This document shows positions 51,700 through 59,123 of a DNA stretch of 64,000 nucleotides, piece after piece (positions within the stretch are counted from its first letter, which is position 1; each line of letters begins with the position of its first letter). The notes below the pieces were generated by a model. It searched no databases, was not told the origin of the DNA, and worked only from the letters and a program-made list of their open reading frames with translations. The translations under genes were made by a program, and so were the position numbers. The DNA is from Paramagnetospirillum marisnigri (lineage in GTDB: Bacteria > Pseudomonadota > Alphaproteobacteria > Rhodospirillales > Magnetospirillaceae): the NCBI RefSeq assembly GCF_001650715.1, contig NZ_LWQT01000088.1, positions 205,875-269,874 of the forward strand, written 5' to 3'.

Positions 51700-52401
51700 C
51701 TAAGGCGCCGATCTCGGGGCGAGGGCTTCCAGGGCCAGTTTCATGCCTTCAATATCCACGGGTTTGGTGATCAGCGGCAAGCCGCTGGCGGAAATCTTGC
51801 GCATTCGCTCAGGGGTGGCTTCGCCCGTGATCAGAAGCACGGGAAGGTCGGGGATGATCTGCCGCAGATAGGACGCGGTATCGACACCGTCCATGCCTCC
51901 GGGCAACAGGAAGTCAATGATGGCGATGTCGGGGCGGACTTCCCGCTTGGCCACCATGGCGATGGCCGCTTCCCCCTTTGTCGCCTCGACGCACAAATAT
52001 GACCACCGCTTCAGGACCGCGCGGGTTGCTCTTTGGATGGACTCGTCGTCCTCGACCACCAGAACCGTCGGCAGGGCGGAGCGTGAAGTTTCCGTCATGC
52101 CCCGGGCGGAGGTCTCGAAGCTGGCCGATGCAACCAGTACCTTTCCCTTGCCATCGATAAGAGCCACGGGCACCGCGGCCCGCCGCACGGCTTCATAGGC
52201 CAGGGACAAGGGGTTTCCTTCCGCCCCTCCCAGAAGGGATTGCAAACGGGACAGGATCGCGGTGCTGGGATGATCGACGCCACGCTCCCAGCGCGACACC
52301 GTTCGCTGGCCCACTCCCAGAAAGGCAGCAACGTCGTGCTGGCTCAATCCGGCTTCCTTCCGGAAGCGCAGGATTTGCCCTCCCACATCTGTCTCTTCCA
52401 T
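51700..52401 (-). CDS. XRE-type DNA-binding protein with C-terminal receiver domain
   Basis: 233 residues from the ATG at 52401 (GGAG 5 nt upstream; an ATG at 52419 lacks an RBS). The N-terminal helix-turn-helix of Cro/C1 type is ILRFRKEAGLSQHDVAAFLG with VGQRTVSRWERGVDHPS. The middle may hold a short PAS-like strand (VPVALIDGKGKVLVAS). The C-terminal receiver (VLVVEDDESIQRATRAVLKR) has its phospho-Asp in IAIIDFLLPGG and Lys in ITKP. The order HTH-receiver is the reverse of usual response regulators. It lies 86 bp downstream of a histidine kinase on the same strand, its probable partner. Confidence 0.88.
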   Translation of the reverse strand: MEETDVGGQILRFRKEAGLSQHDVAAFLGVGQRTVSRWERGVDHPSTAILSRLQSLLGGAEGNPLSLAYEAVRRAAVPVALIDGKGKVLVASASFETSARGMTETSRSALPTVLVVEDDESIQRATRAVLKRWSYLCVEATKGEAAIAMVAKREVRPDIAIIDFLLPGGMDGVDTASYLRQIIPDLPVLLITGEATPERMRKISASGLPLITKPVDIEGMKLALEALAPRSAP

Positions 52402-52486
52402 CTGCTCTCCGTTTTTCATGGCGGCGGATGTGATGCCGAGGGTTCAATGCGATGGTAGGGGCGGCAACGTCTAACGGCGTCTCGAC

Positions 52487-53908
52487 TCAATTCGCCACAT
52501 CCGTCGATATTGGAATCCGGACGGAGAACATGGTTCCGACACCGGGGGTGGAGATGACGGAAATTCCGTGATCCAGCAGACCCGCCAGCCGCTTGATGAT
52601 CGCCAGTCCGAGGCCAAGCCCTTTCACCTGCTGCCTAGCCGGATTATCGAGTTGCCGGTATTCCTCGAAAATCTCATCCATCTTTTCCCCTGGAATGCCA
52701 ATTCCGTCGTCATGGACCTGGATCAGGACATGGCCGGTCTGGCGGCGGCATCCCACGATGACACGTCCGCCGGGGGCGAACCGGATGCCATTGGCCACCA
52801 GATTGCCGAGAATCCGGCAGAGCAGGGCCGGATCGCTTCGTACCACGCAAGAGGAGGCCATGAAGCGAAGGTCGACATCGGCGGCGGTGGCGCTCCGCCG
52901 GAACTGTCCCTCGACCCGTTGGAAAATGGTCTGGATGGCGCAGTCCGAAATGGCGGGGACCACCACTCCGGCCTCCAGTCGCGACAACTCCAGCAGCGCG
53001 TTCAACTGTTCGGTCATGCCGCTGATCACGCCGTCCATCTCCTGAAGAAACAGTTCGGCATCCTTCTGATCGTGGCTGCGATCCGCGGTTCCGCTGGTCA
53101 TGGCCGCCAGCAGAAGGCGCAGGGCGTGGACGGCCTGGCGCAGGTCATGGCCGGTGGCCGCCAGGAACCGGGACTTGGAGGCCAGTGCCTCTTCGGCCGC
53201 CTCCTTGGCCCTGCGCAAGGCCTCGGTCATGGAGTTGATCCGGGCCAGCAGGAAGTCCTCCTCCCGCTCCACATCCATCAGCAGGACCGCGATGCCCAGG
53301 GCCGCCAGGGAAGGAAGCGCCAAGAGGAAATAGAATGCCTGAAAGCCGTCCAGGCTGACGAAGTGCGGGATATGGCTCTTGCGGATTGCCACATCGCCGA
53401 TGCGCACGGCCAGGAGTCCGATCCAGCCGATGAAGGAGGCCTCGAGCAGTGCTGTGCTGCGTGATCGGTGTTCCCTCCAGCAGCCATGCAAGATGATGGC
53501 TCCGTGGACGAAGAATGGCAGGCGCGCCAGCGAAATCAGGACGATACGCGAGTCGATGGAGGGATAAATCCTGTAGGCCGTCCAGTAACCGGCAGCCAGA
53601 CCCAGGGTGGCAATGCCATAGACCATGACGGGGATGCTTCGCCGCGCGATGACGCAGGCTCCGGCATGGGCGGCAAGAGTGGAGAGCATGACCAGGATGT
53701 TGCCGCCCGTGACGAACGGAACCAGCCATCCCGGAGGGTGAAAGATGATCAGCAGCAGCCCTATCCCGTAAAGGGCCGCGGACACGGCAAAGTACCTCCA
53801 TGGCAGATCGCGGCGCCGTGTGCCTCCGATGACCAGGATGGTGGCGGCGGTGGCCAGGGATACCAGCGCCGACGAAAAGGCCAGGGTGCCCACGTCGAGC
53901 TTGAGCAT
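52487..53908 (-). CDS. Multi-TM sensor histidine kinase
   Basis: 473 residues. The N-terminal half has about six or seven membrane helices (LAFSSALVSLATAATILVIG; YFAVSAALYGIGLLLIIF; GIATLGLAAGYWTAYRI; FYFLLALPSLAALGIAVLL) and no large periplasmic domain, so it senses within or near the membrane. The kinase core has the dimerisation box FLAATGHDLRQAVHALRLLL with the phospho-His, the N-box ILGNLVANGIRFAPGG and the G-boxes VHDDGIGIPGEKMDEIF and GLGLGLAIIKRLAGLLDHGI. The HDLRQ form is typical of kinases paired with stand-alone regulators. It precedes the XRE-receiver gene. Confidence 0.9.
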   Translation of the reverse strand: MLKLDVGTLAFSSALVSLATAATILVIGGTRRRDLPWRYFAVSAALYGIGLLLIIFHPPGWLVPFVTGGNILVMLSTLAAHAGACVIARRSIPVMVYGIATLGLAAGYWTAYRIYPSIDSRIVLISLARLPFFVHGAIILHGCWREHRSRSTALLEASFIGWIGLLAVRIGDVAIRKSHIPHFVSLDGFQAFYFLLALPSLAALGIAVLLMDVEREEDFLLARINSMTEALRRAKEAAEEALASKSRFLAATGHDLRQAVHALRLLLAAMTSGTADRSHDQKDAELFLQEMDGVISGMTEQLNALLELSRLEAGVVVPAISDCAIQTIFQRVEGQFRRSATAADVDLRFMASSCVVRSDPALLCRILGNLVANGIRFAPGGRVIVGCRRQTGHVLIQVHDDGIGIPGEKMDEIFEEYRQLDNPARQQVKGLGLGLAIIKRLAGLLDHGISVISTPGVGTMFSVRIPISTDVAN

Positions 53909-54271
53909 GTCTCTTCAGTCTCCGCGCCTGATGCCGGAACGCATCCCCGTTCCGTCCGGACGCCAATATTGGTTGGGTCGAGTCTGCCGGTCCATAGCCT
54001 TTCCGTGTGTGGGGCCGCTCATGGCGGGCTTGGAATCACAACGGCGCCTCGCGATCGGCAGGGCCGGGCGCCCGCACAAAATAAGCAAAACAGTACTGAT
54101 TTACTTCAATAGGCATCTTGGATTCCTTGGCTTGTTCCTGGGTGTTCTTTCTCATGTTGCAAGGCGGCATGGCGATATTCGCACGTCATATTGTGACATT
54201 ATAATTGTGGGAATTATCGTTGATTTGCGCGGTGCGTGGACGTCACAGCGCACGCTAGTGATACAGAAAAC
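53909..54271. other. Non-coding region with AT-rich segment upstream of the pad-type operon
   Basis: About 360 bp between divergent genes with no supportable coding sequence. The stretch from about 54070 to 54270 is clearly more AT-rich than its surroundings and contains small inverted repeats (ATAATT-GTGGG-AATTAT). An imperfect FNR/Anr-like site CTGAT-TTAC-TTCAA (8 of 10 half-site bases) lies at 54096-54109. It probably holds operator sites for the operon that follows. Confidence 0.5.
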
Positions 54272-54301
54272 TTGACACTTAGACGCTTGCTGTAATATAA
54301 A
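54272..54301 (+). promoter_or_regulatory. Sigma-70-type promoter of the thioesterase-padBCD operon
   Basis: TTGACA at 54272-54277 and TATAAA at 54296-54301 are spaced 18 bp apart, a perfect -35 and a 5/6 -10. Transcription would start near 54308, leaving a leader of about 47 nt that ends with GGGAGGAACACCT before the ATG at 54355. Confidence 0.75.
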
Positions 54302-54354
54302 AAGGAAAATCGGGGCGGACCAATCCGCTTCACCATCATCCGGGAGGAACACCT

Positions 54355-54765
54355 ATGAAAAGCTCGCTGGTCGCGGGGTTGAGCCACACCTGCCGCTGGG
54401 ACGTCGATGAGGGGCGCACCATCAGCTTCCTTGGCGACGATGTGCGGGTCTACAACACCCCCGCCCTGATCTATGACATGGAAGTCACCTGCCGCGAGCT
54501 GTTGCTGCAGCATTCGGACGAGGGCGAGGATTCCGTCGGCGCCCGGGTCGAGGTCGATCACATGGCCCCCACCCTGATGGGCCAGTGGGTGGAAATCACG
54601 GTGACGGTGGAAGAGGTCAAGGGGCCGTCGGTCACCTTCTCCTTCACCGCCAAGGACTCGCTGGACAATATCGGCAAGGGCGTACACAAGCGCTTCGTGG
54701 TCGGTCTGGAGCAGACCAAGGGTCGCCTGCTGGCCAAGGCCGAGAAGGTCAAGGCGGCGAAATGA
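54355..54765 (+). CDS. FlK-like hotdog thioesterase
   Basis: 136 residues. The pattern VYNTPALIYDMEVTCRELL then VGARVEVDHMAPT matches the FlK (fluoroacetyl-CoA thioesterase) family. The three residues equivalent to its Thr-Glu-His catalytic set are T35, E43 and H69, with the same spacing as in FlK (42, 50, 76). It is the first gene of the operon and overlaps padB-like by ATGA. In this context it may hydrolyse dead-end or excess aryl-CoA esters and so free CoA. A true FlK substrate is unlikely. Confidence 0.85.
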   Translation: MKSSLVAGLSHTCRWDVDEGRTISFLGDDVRVYNTPALIYDMEVTCRELLLQHSDEGEDSVGARVEVDHMAPTLMGQWVEITVTVEEVKGPSVTFSFTAKDSLDNIGKGVHKRFVVGLEQTKGRLLAKAEKVKAAK

Positions 54766-57515
54766 GCCCGCCCCCGGCCAAGGCTGGCGGGGTGGTGGAA
54801 CGGGTTCCGACCTACTGTTATCAGTGCGTGGCCGGGCCCGACCTCATGACCGTCAAGGTGGTGGATGGCATCGCCACCGAGGTGGAGCCCAACCATAAGG
54901 CCAAGGGGGTTCATCCCGCCGAGGGCAAGGTCTGCGTCAAAGCGTTCGGGCTGATTCAGAAGGCCTATTCGCCGCACCGCATCCTGACGCCCATGAAGCG
55001 GACCAACCCGAGGAAGGGCAAGGACCAGGACCCCGGCTTCGTCCCCATTTCGTGGGACGAGGCCATGACCATCGTCGCCGACAAGCTGAATGCCATCCGC
55101 GCCGAGGGCCTGCTGGACGAGGCGGGCTATCCCAAGGTGGCGGCATCGTTCGGCGGGGCGGGCACGCCGACCCAGTATATGGGCTCGCTGACCGCCTTCC
55201 TGTCGGCCTGGGGCCCCATCGATTTCGGCTTCGGCTCGGGCCAGGGCGTCAAGTGCTACCACTCGGAGCACCTCTACGGCGAGTTCTGGCATCGCGGCTA
55301 TGTCATCACGCCCGATACGCCGCGCACCAACTACATCATTTCCTGCGGCAATAATTCCGAGGCCTCGGCCGGGGTCTGCGGCGTCTACCGCCATGCCGAG
55401 GCGCGCGGACGCGGCATGAAGAAGGTACAGGTGGAACCGCATCTGTCGGTCACCGGCGCCTGCGCCTCGGAATGGCTGCCCATCAAGCCCAAGACCGACG
55501 CCGCCTTCCTGTTCGCCCTGCTCAATGTCATGGTGTTCGAGAGCCCGCGCGACCGGCTCGACCTGCCGTTCCTGCGCGATCGCACCTCCAGTCCCTATCT
55601 GGTGGGACCGCACGGCTTCTATCTGCGCGATCCCGCCACCGGCAAACCGTTGCTGTGGGACGAGGCCAGCGGCCAAGCCGTTCCCCACGACACTCCCGGC
55701 GCGGTGCCCGCCCTGGAGGGCCGCTTTCCCGTCGCGAGCGCCTTCGAGCTGGGCGCCGACGAGGAACGCTGGGACCAGACCGGGGTGGAAGGCGTCACCG
55801 CCTTCACCAAATTCGCCGAGCACATGGCCCAATACACCGCCGACTGGGCGGAAAAGGTCTGTGACGTGCCCGCCGCCCGCATCCGCAAGGTGGCGCATGA
55901 ATTCATCGCCGCCGCCTGCGTCGGCCAGACCATCGAGATCGAGGGCAAGACCATGCCCTATCGCCCGGTGGCGGTGACCCTGGGCAAGACCGTCAACAAC
56001 GGCTGGGGCGGCGCCGAATGCTGCTGGGCCAGGACCATGCTGACGGTGCTGGTGGGGGCGCTGGAAGTGCCGGGCGGCACCATCGGCACCACCATCCGCA
56101 TCAACCGGCCGGTGTCCAACCGGCTGGAAAGCTTCGAGGCCACTATCGACGGCTTCATGGACTATCCCTTCAACCCCACCGACCGCGAGACCTGGAAGGC
56201 CAAGCCCTCCATCCGCAACGCCTATTCCACCCTGGTGCCGCTGGTGGGTAATTCCTCGTGGAGCCCGGCCCTGGGGCCGACCCAGTTTTCCTACATGTTC
56301 CTGGACGAGCCCCAGGACAAGCTGCCCCGCGCCACCTTCCCGGAATTCCTGCTGGTCTACCGCACCAATCCGGTGATCTCGTTCTGGGACACCGACCGGG
56401 TGGCCAGCGTGGTGTCGCGCATGCCCTTCGTGGTCTGCTTCGCCGTCACCCGCGACGAGACCAATCACTTCGCCGATATCCTGCTGCCCGACCGCACCGA
56501 CCTGGAAGGCCTGCAGCTGATCCGCATCGGCGGCACCAAGTTCCAGGAACAGTATTGGGACAGCCAGGGCTTCGCCCTGCGCCAACCCTCGGTCAAGGGC
56601 CGGGGCGACTCCCGCGACTTCACCGATATCGCCACCGATCTGGCGGCGCGTACCGGCCTGCTGGAGAAGTACAACGCCGCCATCAATCGCGGCTCCCACG
56701 GTGTAGCGCTGAAGGGTCCCAACTGGGACTTCTCGCTGCCGGTGGACAAGGCCCATAGCGCCGAGGAGATCTGGGACGCCTCGTGCCGGTCCGCCTCGGC
56801 CGAACTGACCGATGGCGCCGAGACCCATGGGCTGGACTGGTGGAAGACCAACGGCTTCCGCACCATCCCCTTCCCGGTGAGCAACTGGTTCCTGACCCCC
56901 GCCCTGGTGGAAAAGGGGCTGCGCTACGAACTGCCCTATCAGGAGCGCCTGACCCGCATCGGCCGCCAGTTGGCCAATCGCCTGAAGGAGGCCGGGATCA
57001 CCTGGTGGGATCGCCAGCTGGAGGAATACCGGCCGCTGTTCGACTGGCACGACTTCCCCGGCATCTGGGAAAGCCATGTGGTCGAATGCGGGGCCAAGGT
57101 CGCCGACTTCCCGTTCTGGGTGGTCACGGCGCGGAGCATGCAATACGCCTGGGGCTCCAACATGCACATCCCGCTGATGCGCGAGGTCTCGGGCAATGTG
57201 AAGGGCCATGACGGCGTGGTGATGAACCCCGCCGCCGCCGCGAAACTGGGGGTCGAGGAGGGTGACCGTATCGAGGTTTCCTCCCCCATCGGCAAAAGCG
57301 TCCAGGGCCGCGTCGTGCTCAGCCAGGGCATCCGCCCCGACACCTTGCTGATGTTGTCGCAGTTCGACCACTGGGCGACGCCGGTGGCCAAGGATTTCGA
57401 CGTGCCCAGCATGAACAAGCTGACCGCCATGTCCATGACCCTGACCGACGCCACCGGCTCGGCCGCCGACCTGACCCGGGTGGCGGTGCGCAAGGTGGCA
57501 GGGAGGACGTCATGA
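54762..57515 (+). CDS. padB: Molybdopterin oxidoreductase catalytic subunit, phenylacetyl-CoA:acceptor oxidoreductase (PadB)-like
   Basis: 917 residues from the ATG at 54762 (ATGA overlap). DMSO-reductase-family layout: N-terminal cluster segment VPTYCYQCVAGPDL...GKVCVKAFGLIQKAYSPHRI, then PMKRTNPRKGK, ISWDEAMTIVADKL, the pterin domains (YIISCGNNSEASAG; VTLGKTVNNGWGGAECCWAR) and the C-terminal beta-barrel (GVEEGDRIEVSSPIGKSVQG). The cluster has only three of four expected cysteines (C19, C22, C58), with D27 a possible substitute. Gene order (catalytic, 4x[4Fe-4S], NrfD-like, arylacetate-CoA ligase) matches PadBCD of phenylacetate degraders. There it oxidises phenylacetyl-CoA to phenylglyoxylate, passing electrons to quinone. 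No Tat signal is seen, so it is cytoplasm-facing. A related arylacetyl-CoA is possible. Confidence 0.82.
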   Translation: MSPPPAKAGGVVERVPTYCYQCVAGPDLMTVKVVDGIATEVEPNHKAKGVHPAEGKVCVKAFGLIQKAYSPHRILTPMKRTNPRKGKDQDPGFVPISWDEAMTIVADKLNAIRAEGLLDEAGYPKVAASFGGAGTPTQYMGSLTAFLSAWGPIDFGFGSGQGVKCYHSEHLYGEFWHRGYVITPDTPRTNYIISCGNNSEASAGVCGVYRHAEARGRGMKKVQVEPHLSVTGACASEWLPIKPKTDAAFLFALLNVMVFESPRDRLDLPFLRDRTSSPYLVGPHGFYLRDPATGKPLLWDEASGQAVPHDTPGAVPALEGRFPVASAFELGADEERWDQTGVEGVTAFTKFAEHMAQYTADWAEKVCDVPAARIRKVAHEFIAAACVGQTIEIEGKTMPYRPVAVTLGKTVNNGWGGAECCWARTMLTVLVGALEVPGGTIGTTIRINRPVSNRLESFEATIDGFMDYPFNPTDRETWKAKPSIRNAYSTLVPLVGNSSWSPALGPTQFSYMFLDEPQDKLPRATFPEFLLVYRTNPVISFWDTDRVASVVSRMPFVVCFAVTRDETNHFADILLPDRTDLEGLQLIRIGGTKFQEQYWDSQGFALRQPSVKGRGDSRDFTDIATDLAARTGLLEKYNAAINRGSHGVALKGPNWDFSLPVDKAHSAEEIWDASCRSASAELTDGAETHGLDWWKTNGFRTIPFPVSNWFLTPALVEKGLRYELPYQERLTRIGRQLANRLKEAGITWWDRQLEEYRPLFDWHDFPGIWESHVVECGAKVADFPFWVVTARSMQYAWGSNMHIPLMREVSGNVKGHDGVVMNPAAAAKLGVEEGDRIEVSSPIGKSVQGRVVLSQGIRPDTLLMLSQFDHWATPVAKDFDVPSMNKLTAMSMTLTDATGSAADLTRVAVRKVAGRTS

Positions 57516-58162
57516 CCAAATGGGCCATGACCGCCGATCTGGGCCGCTGCGTCGGCTGCCAGACCTGCACCACCGCCTGCCGCCACGCCAACAACACGCC
57601 GCCGGGCGTGCAGTACCGCAAGGTGCTGGACATGGAGATCGGCGAATTCCCCGATGTGCGCCGGGTCTTTGTGCCGGTGGGCTGCATGCATTGCGACGAG
57701 CCGCCGTGCCGCGATGTCTGTCCCACCACCGCCACCACCAAGCGGGCCGATGGCATGGTGATGATCGACTACGACATCTGCATCGGCTGCGGCTATTGCA
57801 TCCTCGCCTGTCCCTATCAGGCCCGCTACAAGGTCACCAAGCCGACCTTCGCTTTCAAGGACCAGGCCACGGCCAACGAGACCAAGCGTTACGATGAACG
57901 CTTGCTCGGCGTCGCGCAGAAGTGCACCTTCTGCGTCGACCGTGTCGATTCCGGGCTGGCCCAGGGGCTGAAGCCCGGAATCGATCCCGAGGCTACCCCC
58001 GCCTGCGTCAATGCCTGCCTTGCCAAGGCGCTGACCTTCGGCGATCTGGACGACCCCGACAGCAATGTCAGTACGCTGCTGAACAAGAACAAGTCGTTTC
58101 GGATGCACGAGGAACTCGGAACCGGTCCCAACATTCATTATTTGTGGGAGACCGAGGAGTGA
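57512..58162 (+). CDS. padC: Four-cluster iron-sulfur subunit, PadC-like
   Basis: 216 residues with 16 cysteines in four [4Fe-4S] sets: CVGCQTCTTAC, CMHCDEPPCRDVC, CIGCGYCILAC, and CTFC followed by CVNAC. This is the DmsB/PadC electron-transfer subunit. It passes electrons from the molybdenum subunit to the membrane protein. Its ATG overlaps the padB stop and its TGA overlaps the padD GTG, so the three subunits are made in fixed ratio. Confidence 0.9.
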   Translation: MTKWAMTADLGRCVGCQTCTTACRHANNTPPGVQYRKVLDMEIGEFPDVRRVFVPVGCMHCDEPPCRDVCPTTATTKRADGMVMIDYDICIGCGYCILACPYQARYKVTKPTFAFKDQATANETKRYDERLLGVAQKCTFCVDRVDSGLAQGLKPGIDPEATPACVNACLAKALTFGDLDDPDSNVSTLLNKNKSFRMHEELGTGPNIHYLWETEE

Positions 58163-59082
58163 GCGAGGATTTTGAAGGCCAGCCGCAGATGCGGCATCTT
58201 GGTTTGTCCCCTTGGCTCCAGACCGCCTGGGATTTGCGCGCGGCGGGCAATTTCATCGGCGGCGGCACCGGCACCGGGCTGCTGATCCTGGTGTCCGCCG
58301 GGGCCTATTACGGCATCCAGAGCAAGCTGTTGCTGGTCGCCGGTCTTGCGCTGGTCGGTCTGGGCCTGTTCTCGGTCTTCCTGGAAATCGGTCGCCCGCT
58401 TCGCGCCATGAACGTGCTGTTCGGCGGCAAGCGCAGCTGGATGACCCGTGAAGCCATCACCGCCGGTATCCTGTTCCCCCTGGGCGCCGCCGCCCTGGTC
58501 TTTCCCGAACTGGTGAAGATCGTCTGGGCTCCGGCGGCCGGATATCTCTACTGCCAGGCCCGTATCCTGGAAGCCACCAAGGGCATTCCCACCTGGCGCT
58601 CGCCGCTGATCCTGCCCTTGATCCTGGTCACCGGCTTGGTGGAAGGGGCGGGCGCCTTGCTGCTGCTGGCGCCGCTGGCCTTCGAGACCGGCGCCGCCCC
58701 GGAATGGGTGGGGGGCGTGCTGATGGCGGCCCTTGCCGGGCGCATCTTCGTGTGGATGTTCTATCGCCGCAAAATGGTAGATGGCGGCGCTCCGGTGGCG
58801 GCGGCGGCGGTGCTGATCGCCTTTTCCGGTCCCTTCACCCTGGGCGGCAATGTCATGCCCATCGTCATGATGATCGGCGCCGGCTTGCAGCCCGACATCG
58901 CGGTGGCGGCGCTGCCCGCCGCCGGGCTGGCCGCCATGATCGGCGGTTGGGCCATGAAGATCACCATCGTGACCAAGGCGGCCCATAACCAGGGCTTTTC
59001 CATCGAACATGCCCCGGCGCGGGGATCGGGCGAGCCCGGCCCCGGCTTCAAGCCGGGCTGGCGCAAGACGAAGAAGGACTGA
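58159..59082 (+). CDS. padD: Membrane subunit of the molybdopterin oxidoreductase, DmsC/NrfD-like (PadD)
   Basis: 307 residues from the GTG at 58159 (GTGA overlap with padC). Eight or so membrane helices: AGNFIGGGTGTGLLILVSAG, LLLVAGLALVGLGLFSVFLE, ITAGILFPLGAAALVFPELV, LILPLILVTGLVEGAGALLL, and so on. The conserved FLEIGRPLRAMNVLFGGKRS with SWMTRE is a loop typical of DmsC/NrfD quinone-reactive subunits. It anchors the complex and delivers electrons to quinone. It ends in a short basic tail rich in Gly and Pro. Confidence 0.88.
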   Translation: MSEDFEGQPQMRHLGLSPWLQTAWDLRAAGNFIGGGTGTGLLILVSAGAYYGIQSKLLLVAGLALVGLGLFSVFLEIGRPLRAMNVLFGGKRSWMTREAITAGILFPLGAAALVFPELVKIVWAPAAGYLYCQARILEATKGIPTWRSPLILPLILVTGLVEGAGALLLLAPLAFETGAAPEWVGGVLMAALAGRIFVWMFYRRKMVDGGAPVAAAAVLIAFSGPFTLGGNVMPIVMMIGAGLQPDIAVAALPAAGLAAMIGGWAMKITIVTKAAHNQGFSIEHAPARGSGEPGPGFKPGWRKTKKD

Positions 59083-59123
59083 ACGACCTGGGATAAACCG
59101 GGCGTAGGGAGGAGGGTTCAGGA

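Noticed and set aside
54096..54109. FNR/Anr-type box upstream of the pad-like operon
   Set aside because: CTGAT-TTAC-TTCAA matches 8 of 10 half-site bases but lies about 170 bp before the -35, and such partial matches arise easily in this AT-rich stretch. It is noted in the region entry but not claimed as a site.
54558..57371. Minus-strand frame of over 900 codons opposite padB
   Set aside because: Antisense to a molybdopterin oxidoreductase with complete motifs; no recognisable domain of its own.
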